A stretch of DNA of 11,677 nucleotides, taken from Candidatus Dormiibacterota bacterium. Its GTDB lineage: Bacteria; Chloroflexota; Dormibacteria; UBA8260; Bog-877. The position numbers and the translations under genes were made by a program. The notes under the pieces were generated by a model. It saw nothing but the letters and a program-made list of their open reading frames with translations. It did not search any database and was not told where the DNA came from. The DNA lies in assembly GCA_003164475.1 (NCBI GenBank), contig PLTL01000358.1, forward strand, positions 8,496-20,172. Reading direction: 5' to 3'. Shown here piece by piece: positions 7,314 to 11,677 of this stretch; the stretch's first letter is position 1; every line of letters starts with the position of its first letter.

Positions 7314-8159
7314 CTACCGCTCCGGGATGGATCGCTCGCCTGGCGGCTGGACTGCGCCGCCCAGCTCGGGGCCGGTTCGAAGGGAGAGCCATCGGTCGAA
7401 CTCGATGGCCACGATCCGTTCACCGGTGACCCCCTCAGCCGCGGCCGAGCAGAGCCAGCAAATGGGGGCCGCCATCACCCGGGGCGAGAGCAAGTTCGAG
7501 CGCACCTCAAGGGGGACGTCCTCGGGGATCATCCCCGTCTCGGTGGCGCCACCCGGCAGCAGCATGTTGACGCTGACCCCGGTGCCGGCAAGATCCGCCG
7601 CCATGATCTGGGACAGGGACTCCGCACCGGCCCGGGAGGGGCCGTAGGGAACGAAGCCCGGTCGGCGCATGGTTGTGTGATTCATCGAAATGTTGACGAT
7701 CCTGCCCCGGCCGGCCCGGAGCAGGTGGGGCACGACCTCACCGGCGACGAGGAAGTAGCCGGTGAGGTTGGTCGCGATCACCTCCCGGAAAGCCTTCCGA
7801 TCGACCTTCCAGAATGGCTGGGGCATGGTGAGGAACTGGGGATTGACGGCGCGCATCCCCAGGCCGGCATTGTTGACCAGGGCCTCGAGGCCACCAAGCC
7901 GTTCCATGACCCCCCGGACCCCCCGCTCCACCTGGTGATCGTCTCGCACGTCCATCGCGATGCCGATCGCCTGGCCAGATCCCTCGGGCATCTCCTCGGC
8001 CACCCGCTGGGCGCGACCGACCTCGCGGCCGGTGATCGCCACCGTGGCGCCCGCGGCCACCAGAGCCTCCGCCATGGCGCGGCCGATGCCGCTGGTCGCG
8101 CCCGTGACCAGGACGCGCACGCCGCGCAGTTCCCCTCCCCCGCCGCGGCTCCTGGACAT
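7314..8159 (-). CDS. short-chain dehydrogenase/reductase with atypical active site
   Basis: Classical-SDR fold, 281 residues: TGATSGIG cofactor loop (19-26), Asp70-Val71 (adenine contact), NNAG (96-99), Asn131 in the NLTG helix, YGPSR (172-176), and the LLPGGATETGM segment after beta-6. The region after NLTG places Met159 where the catalytic Ser normally sits (Tyr minus 13), with Ser158 one position earlier. Arg176 replaces the catalytic Lys of YxxxK. The fold and cofactor site look intact, so NAD(P) binding is likely, but ordinary oxidoreductase chemistry is uncertain. Start choice: ATG at 8159 has GGAG at a 5-base spacing; the GTG codons at 8162 and 8165 run into that GGAG. A possible -10 and repeats lie just upstream. 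It is divergent from the DUF167 gene. Substrate unknown. Confidence 0.92.
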   Translation of the reverse strand: MSRSRGGGGELRGVRVLVTGATSGIGRAMAEALVAAGATVAITGREVGRAQRVAEEMPEGSGQAIGIAMDVRDDHQVERGVRGVMERLGGLEALVNNAGLGMRAVNPQFLTMPQPFWKVDRKAFREVIATNLTGYFLVAGEVVPHLLRAGRGRIVNISMNHTTMRRPGFVPYGPSRAGAESLSQIMAADLAGTGVSVNMLLPGGATETGMIPEDVPLEVRSNLLSPRVMAAPICWLCSAAAEGVTGERIVAIEFDRWLSLRTGPELGGAVQPPGERSIPER

Positions 8160-8177
8160 CACCACTCCGGCTCGACC

Positions 8178-8218
8178 CTGGCAGATCCTGGCAGGCCCCG
8201 AGCAAATGTTACTGGCAG
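8178..8218 (-). promoter_or_regulatory. three CTGGCAG repeats around a possible -10 of the dehydrogenase gene
   Basis: CTGGCAG occurs at 8178-8184, 8188-8194 and 8212-8218. The first two are exactly 10 bases apart (one helical turn). Between the second and third lies TAACAT on the minus strand (8206-8211), a fair TAnnnT -10 element, about 47 bases before the ATG at 8159. A clear -35 was not found. The arrangement suggests a regulator binding site over the promoter. Confidence 0.4.
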
Positions 8219-8239
8219 CGCCGAGCGCGCCCCGAAGTG

Positions 8240-8256
8240 CTGAGGGTTCCCCTCAG
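8240..8256. repeat. small hairpin in the divergent spacer
   Basis: Arms CTGAGGG (8240-8246) and CCCTCAG (8250-8256) with a 3-base loop. It lies between the divergent dehydrogenase and DUF167 genes. If the DUF167 protein started at the upstream GTG 8237 this would be inside the coding region. Confidence 0.4.
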
Positions 8257-8266
8257 CAAGTGGGGC

Positions 8267-8281
8267 AGGATCCGGCATCCT
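8267..8281. repeat. short dyad just before the DUF167 start
   Basis: AGGAT (8267-8271) and ATCCT (8277-8281) are separated by CCGGC and end 6 bases before the preferred GTG start at 8288. It could be an operator or chance. Confidence 0.3.
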
Positions 8282-8287
8282 ATCTCC

Positions 8288-8548
8288 GTGAGGATCAAGG
8301 TCCGCGTCCACCCCGGCTCCAGCCGCAACCGGGTCGGCGGCCGCCGCGGGAACGGGCTGCTGGTGGTCCAGGTCACCGCACCGGCGCTGGAGGGGCGGGC
8401 CAACCGGGCCGTCGAGGAGGTACTGGCCGAGGCCTTCGGGGTGGGCCGGAGCTCGGTGAGGCTGCTGTCCGGAGCACGCGCTCGTACCAAGGTGTTCGAG
8501 GTGGAAGGGGCGGACCCGGCGGTGCTCGCGGCCCTCATCGAGACCTGA
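8288..8548 (+). CDS. yggU: DUF167 / UPF0235 (YggU-like) family protein
   Basis: Small cytoplasmic protein of unknown biochemical role, 86 residues. The whole family pattern is present: VRVHPGSSRNRV near the N-terminus, LLVVQVTAPALEGRANRAV in the centre (the usual APPxxGKAN core), LLSGARARTKVFEVEG near the C-terminus (the usual SGxxSRxK). Start: GTG at 8288 places the first beta-strand (RIKVRV) at the N-terminus as in the family. An in-frame GTG at 8237 would add 17 residues unlike the family. No clear Shine-Dalgarno sequence precedes either. It is the only well-supported plus-strand gene here, divergent from the dehydrogenase and convergent with the MFS gene. The symbol follows the Escherichia coli family member. 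Confidence 0.88.
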   Translation: MRIKVRVHPGSSRNRVGGRRGNGLLVVQVTAPALEGRANRAVEEVLAEAFGVGRSSVRLLSGARARTKVFEVEGADPAVLAALIET

Positions 8549-8853
8549 GCCGCCAGCGCCGATAGAGGTTCGGGGCGGCGTCCGTGCTGGTGCCGGTCTG
8601 GATTGCCAACTCGCCTCACCAGGGCTCAGCGCGAGCTGGCCTCCGGCATGGGGCGCGACTCGGGCTCCAGCGACCGAATCCGGGCCTTCATATGCAGGCA
8701 CTGGCTTCCGTGGACCCCCGGGCTTGGCCCAGCGGTGGGCTCGCCGGCCGATCCGGGGGAGCTGCTCTGGATCCCCAGCTTGGCCCGGCGGATCGGTGGC
8801 CCGGCCGGAGCAGGAGAGCGCCGACAATCCCGTGTCGCGCGCCCAGGTGGAGG
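8549..8853. other. convergent intergenic stretch without a gene
   Basis: About 305 bases between the converging ends of the DUF167 and MFS genes. Only a weak GCCGCC/GGCGGC pairing (8549-8554 with 8574-8579, 19-base loop) was seen after the DUF167 stop. No convincing terminator with a T-tract, gene or RNA was found. A long minus-strand frame crossing this stretch is a shadow of the MFS gene. Confidence 0.6.
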
Positions 8854-10389
8854 TCAGTGGCCCGGAACCGACGGGGCGGCGTCGGCCCCCCGCTCCGCGA
8901 CCCAAGCTGCCGAGGCCGAATCCCCGGCCCCGACTCTCGCCCGGCCTCGGGGCGAGCCACCGGAGCCACGGCCCATCACCCGGGTCGCTGAGAGCACGGC
9001 TGCCAAAGCCATGAAGGCCATCGACGAGTAGAAGGCCGCGTGCACCCCGGAGGTGAACACTGTCGCCAGGTGGTGGCTGAGCCTGGTGGTACCGACGAAG
9101 ATCGCGAAGGCCAGGCTCTTGGGGATGGAGCGCGCGGCCACCAGGATCGCGACCGCGAACGAGAAGACCATGCCAACGTTGGCGAAGGTTCGCAGCAGCC
9201 CCGACGCGGTGCCGAAGGCTCGGCCGGGGGCTAGCTTCATCACCGCGGCATTGTTGGCCGGGAAGAAGCCCCCGGCGCCGACCCCGTTGACGATGGCGGC
9301 CACGGTGATCACCCAGAGCGGGGTCACGACCCCCACCTGCGCATAGACGGCCAGGGCGATGATTTCCACGGCCAGCCCCACCGTCGCCGGCCAGACCACG
9401 CCGACGCGGTCGGAGAGCCTGCCCGCGAAAGGCCCGACGACACCACCTAGGAGGTAGCCGGGAACCAGCAGCAGGGAGGCGTCCAGAGGGCTCAGTCGGC
9501 GCACCCCCTGCAGGTACATGATCAGGAGGAAGAGCACCGCGAAGTTGGCCAGGGCCTGGAACAGCGAGGCCAGCAGGGTGGGGCTCATGGTCGGGATCCG
9601 GAACATGGAGAGGTCGACCATCGGAGCTGAGCTGGCACGCTCGATGAGAACGAACGCGGTGAGCATCACCAAGCCACCGAGGAGGTATCCCAGCACCTGC
9701 GCGGAGAAGGAGGAGGTGGCGAGTGAGGTGATCGCCCAGAGCACCCCGAACAGCCCCAAACCGAGCGTGGCCATGCCCAGCACGTCGAGCCTCTGACGGA
9801 CCCGCTGGCCGGAGTCGTGGAGCACCCGCAGGGCCAGGCCGAAGGCTATCAGCCCGGCGGGAACGTTGATCCAGAAGATCCACCGCCAGGATATGAAGGT
9901 GATGATCAGGCCTCCGAGCAGGATGCCGAGGATTGCGCCTGCGTTCCAACCGATGCTGTTGTAGCCGTAGGCACGCCCCCGGACCTCGGGGGGGAAGGTG
10001 TCGGCGATGACGGCCCCGCTGTTGGCGGTGATGAGGGCGCCTCCAATGCCCTGGAAGATGCGGAACCCGATGATGGTGGCCTCGTTGCTGGCCAGCGCGC
10101 AGAGGGCGGAACCCACGATGAAGATCAGGAAGCCGGCCTCGTACATGCGCACCCGCCCGAACATATCGCCCAGCCTTCCCACCTGGGTTGCGAGCAGCGT
10201 GATCACTAGCAAGTAACCGATCACCACCCAGATCACCGCCGACAGCGGGACGTGGAGCGACCGCTCAATCTCCGGAAGCGCGAGCACCACGATCGTGGTG
10301 TCGACAGCTGCCATCAAGACCCCGATGACAATGACCGTCAGGGCGAGACCGGTGCGCGGACTCTCCCCGGGCGCAGCGACAGCGTTCAC
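8854..10389 (-). CDS. MFS multidrug efflux transporter, DHA2 (EmrB/QacA, 14-helix) type
   Basis: Proton-driven exporter in the cytoplasmic membrane; 511 residues from the GTG at 10389. Motifs: MAAVDTTIVVLALPEI (26-41) in helix 1 with the DHA2-typical Asp30, motif A GRLGDMFGRVR (71-81), motif B region FRIFQGIGGALI (109-120) with Arg110, motif C-like GWNAGAILGILLGG (147-160), and FISWRWIFWINVPAG (165-179), highly typical of DHA2 proteins. A second motif-A-like AGRLSDRVG occurs in the second half. Length and hydrophobic pattern fit 14 helices. The last about 45 residues are a Gly/Arg/Ala-rich cytoplasmic tail of low complexity. The frame stays open to a TTG at 10449 (20 more residues), but that start lies inside a palindrome and has no ribosome-binding site; GTG 10389 is also weakly preceded. 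No TetR or MarR gene is adjacent in the window. Substrate unknown. Confidence 0.93.
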   Translation of the reverse strand: MNAVAAPGESPRTGLALTVIVIGVLMAAVDTTIVVLALPEIERSLHVPLSAVIWVVIGYLLVITLLATQVGRLGDMFGRVRMYEAGFLIFIVGSALCALASNEATIIGFRIFQGIGGALITANSGAVIADTFPPEVRGRAYGYNSIGWNAGAILGILLGGLIITFISWRWIFWINVPAGLIAFGLALRVLHDSGQRVRQRLDVLGMATLGLGLFGVLWAITSLATSSFSAQVLGYLLGGLVMLTAFVLIERASSAPMVDLSMFRIPTMSPTLLASLFQALANFAVLFLLIMYLQGVRRLSPLDASLLLVPGYLLGGVVGPFAGRLSDRVGVVWPATVGLAVEIIALAVYAQVGVVTPLWVITVAAIVNGVGAGGFFPANNAAVMKLAPGRAFGTASGLLRTFANVGMVFSFAVAILVAARSIPKSLAFAIFVGTTRLSHHLATVFTSGVHAAFYSSMAFMALAAVLSATRVMGRGSGGSPRGRARVGAGDSASAAWVAERGADAAPSVPGH

Positions 10390-10448
10390 AATTTGAGGGC
10401 ACCCGGCATCGGCTGCGGCCCATCCGCCGACTCTTGGAGGCGGTGCCA

Positions 10449-10466
10449 ATTGCCCAGGCCGGCAAT
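10449..10466. promoter_or_regulatory. palindrome upstream of the MFS gene, candidate operator
   Basis: Perfect arms ATTGCC (10449-10454) and GGCAAT (10461-10466) around a 6-base spacer. Pairing extends outwards as GCCA (10445-10448) against GGC (10467-10469) if one base is skipped. It lies 60-77 bases upstream of the preferred MFS start. Size and symmetry suit a TetR-type dimer site, a common control of DHA2 exporters. Confidence 0.4.
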
Positions 10467-10536
10467 GGCTGAGGGAACAGTCGCCGCCTGGGCCGCGTCG
10501 CCAACCAATGGCCTGCCCCGGCCCGGGCGCCCCTCT

Positions 10537-11172
10537 TCACTCACCTGCGGGCTCCAATCCACCCACAGCGTGGGCCCGCAGGGCGCCGGTGACGATGCTC
10601 GGAACGGTCTCAAGCAGTTCGTGGTGCCAACCGAGCAAGGGCCGGTAACGCCCCTCCTGGTAGCGGAGGACCTGGCCCTCCGTACCTGGCCAGTGAGGCC
10701 GGACCTCCGGCCCGAGAATGGCCCGGGCTCGTGTCGGGGCCCGGGGTACCTCTCTGCAACGGCAGCCCACCTCTCGGAGATCCTGATCGGGGCACCGGCG
10801 GAGGGGGCGAGGACGGCCGGGTCAGGCCGCAGCTGCGAATTCCCGAAGAGCGGAGAGGGACAGACTGCACAGTTCGCCACGGCCCTCACCGACGGTGGCA
10901 TGCAGGGTCCGGGGGGACAGTCTTGCCCACCTGCTCGGTACGCTCCGCTGCCACCATTCCGGCCTACGCCAGGTGCCGCCCCGTGCCGGGGAGTGCACCC
11001 ACCATGAACTCTGTCGGTAGCTCGGTGCGGTCGTGGTAGGCCATCCGGCGAAGGGCATTCCCGGGGAGCGGACCGTGGCGGGGCGGGAGACCGAGCACGT
11101 GCATGCGAGTAGGGCTGAGATGCATCGCAGGTACTCGAACACAAGCGCTCTGCAGCTGTCAAATCGCAGCAC
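10537..11172 (-). pseudogene. possible decayed coding sequence, family not recognised
   Basis: Three minus-strand fragments look more protein-like than their surroundings. Fragment 1 (11125-10964, 53 codons from an ATG) contains MAYHDRTELPTEFMVGALPG and ends in TAG. Fragment 2, in another frame, includes TLHATVGEGRGELCSLSLSA and ends in TGA at 10822. Fragment 3 continues in fragment 2's frame after that TGA, includes YRPLLGWHHELLETVPSIV and ends in TGA at 10537. One frame change and one in-frame stop would therefore join them. Third positions are mostly G or C in fragments 1 and 3. No ribosome-binding site or known motif was recognised. Alternatives are chance open frames in GC-rich DNA or separate small genes. 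It lies upstream of the MFS gene on the same strand. Confidence 0.27.
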
Positions 11173-11308
11173 GGCTCACCTCCCGGCCAGACGGGGCGGC
11201 CCCACAGATTGGAGGGAATCGCCATCGTCCCCGCTGGCGAGACTCAGTGAGGTTGCCCGGTCGGGCCGCCTCCACGGTGGCTCGGCGAGGCCGACCGGCC
11301 ATCCCCAC

Positions 11309-11339
11309 CGGGACTCCCACTGGCACCGAGCCTCCCTGG
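11309..11339 (+). repeat. imperfect 30-base direct repeat, copy 1
   Basis: Aligns with 11516-11545 at 25 identical positions with one gap; shared blocks are TCCCAC, GGCA and AGCCTCCC. It lies in gene-free sequence. Confidence 0.35.
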
Positions 11340-11515
11340 TCAGGAACCACCCCGGCCCTGTCGAGACTGGGGGCGGGTCAGTGGTTCCCAACAGCATCTC
11401 TCCCAAGAAGGGGTTGGCAAGTTCCGCTTGGCCCGGGAGTGCCAGAAGCGGCCCAGCGGCGCGGGTTTGCCGGCTGCCCCTCATCTGCTCTGACTCAGAT
11501 CGGTGGAGCCGGAGA

Positions 11516-11545
11516 CGGGGTTCCCACCGGCAGGAGCCTCCCCGG
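11516..11545 (+). repeat. imperfect 30-base direct repeat, copy 2
   Basis: Partner of 11309-11339, 207 bases away. It shares the blocks TCCCAC, GGCA and AGCCTCCC. The flanks are not similar, so it is not part of a visibly longer duplication. Confidence 0.35.
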
Positions 11546-11677
11546 CGAGCAGCTGAGAGTTAGCCACGCGGAGCCGAGTCCCGCACGGCGCGAATAGGCT
11601 GCCCAGCCGAATGCCCTCGGAGTAGCCCGCCGCCGGGGACTTGAGGGCCCACCTAACCTCAGAATTTCGTTAAGGAG

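Larger units (their letters stand above)
10467..11677. other. 1.2-kb stretch with no intact recognisable gene
   Basis: Open frames exist on both strands but none shows a recognisable domain, and the longest ones are Pro/Arg/Ser-rich shadow-like translations. The minus strand between about 10537 and 11172 has protein-like fragments (listed separately). The part from 11173 to the right edge shows only an imperfect 30-base direct repeat. The final bases (TTAAGGAG) could be the ribosome-binding site of a plus-strand gene beyond the edge. No tRNA, tmRNA, SRP or RNase P signature was seen. Confidence 0.5.

Noticed and set aside
7373..7380. GGTTCGAA as a tRNA T-loop
   Set aside because: No pairing T-stem or other tRNA arms around it, and it lies inside the dehydrogenase gene.
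7209..8243. 344-codon plus-strand open frame
   Set aside because: Antisense to the dehydrogenase, which has clear SDR motifs; no domain in the shadow frame.
8159..9949. 596-codon minus-strand open frame, longer than any real gene here
   Set aside because: It overlaps the MFS gene in another frame and runs through the convergent spacer and the plus-strand DUF167 gene; the translation is Pro/Arg/Gly-rich without motifs, while the MFS frame has full family motifs.
10386..11225. 279-codon minus-strand open frame in the gene-free right end
   Set aside because: Pro/Ser/Arg/Gly-rich translation with no motif or ribosome-binding site; the protein-like fragments in the same stretch lie in other frames.
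11553..11559. CTGAGAG as part of a TPP riboswitch
   Set aside because: The required ACCTGATC-type partner segment is absent downstream on this strand.

Overview
The window looks like chromosomal DNA of a high-GC bacterium, most likely an actinomycete or another soil-type high-GC lineage. The reasons are strong G/C preference at third codon positions, frequent GTG/TTG starts, a lipoprotein-anchored binding protein, and long spurious open frames antisense to the real genes. No rRNA, tRNA, CRISPR array or intact insertion sequence is visible, so the lineage cannot be fixed more tightly.

Left half (1-6140, all minus strand): one nucleoside acquisition operon. In transcription order it holds a BMP-family substrate-binding lipoprotein (6140-4992), a two-domain ATPase (4878-3349), two BPD_transp_2-type permeases (3352-2024 and 2027-753) and a purine nucleoside phosphorylase (722 to beyond the left edge). 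The ATPase and permease genes are joined by 4-base ATGA overlaps. The phosphorylase follows the last permease by 30 bases. Together they would capture a nucleoside outside the membrane, import it at the cost of ATP, and cleave it with phosphate to free base and (deoxy)ribose 1-phosphate. A very strong hairpin lies between the binding-protein gene and the rest. A 27-bp interrupted palindrome lies upstream of the binding-protein gene and is a good operator candidate.

Middle (6141-8548): a gene-poor upstream region, then an AHSA1/SRPBCC-domain gene broken by a single in-frame TAG, and a short-chain dehydrogenase/reductase whose active-site Lys and Ser positions are substituted. Divergent from the latter is a small DUF167 (YggU-like) protein on the plus strand. 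The divergent spacer carries three CTGGCAG repeats and two small dyads.

Right half (8549-11677): a 14-helix-type MFS drug exporter (minus strand) with a palindrome just upstream of its start. After it come about 1.2 kb with no intact gene that I can recognise. Part of that stretch (about 10537-11172, minus) reads like a decayed coding sequence with stops and frame changes.

No clearly novel defence or mobile system is visible. The best leads are the operator and hairpin of the nucleoside operon, the amber-interrupted gene, the atypical dehydrogenase active site and the decayed region at the right end.
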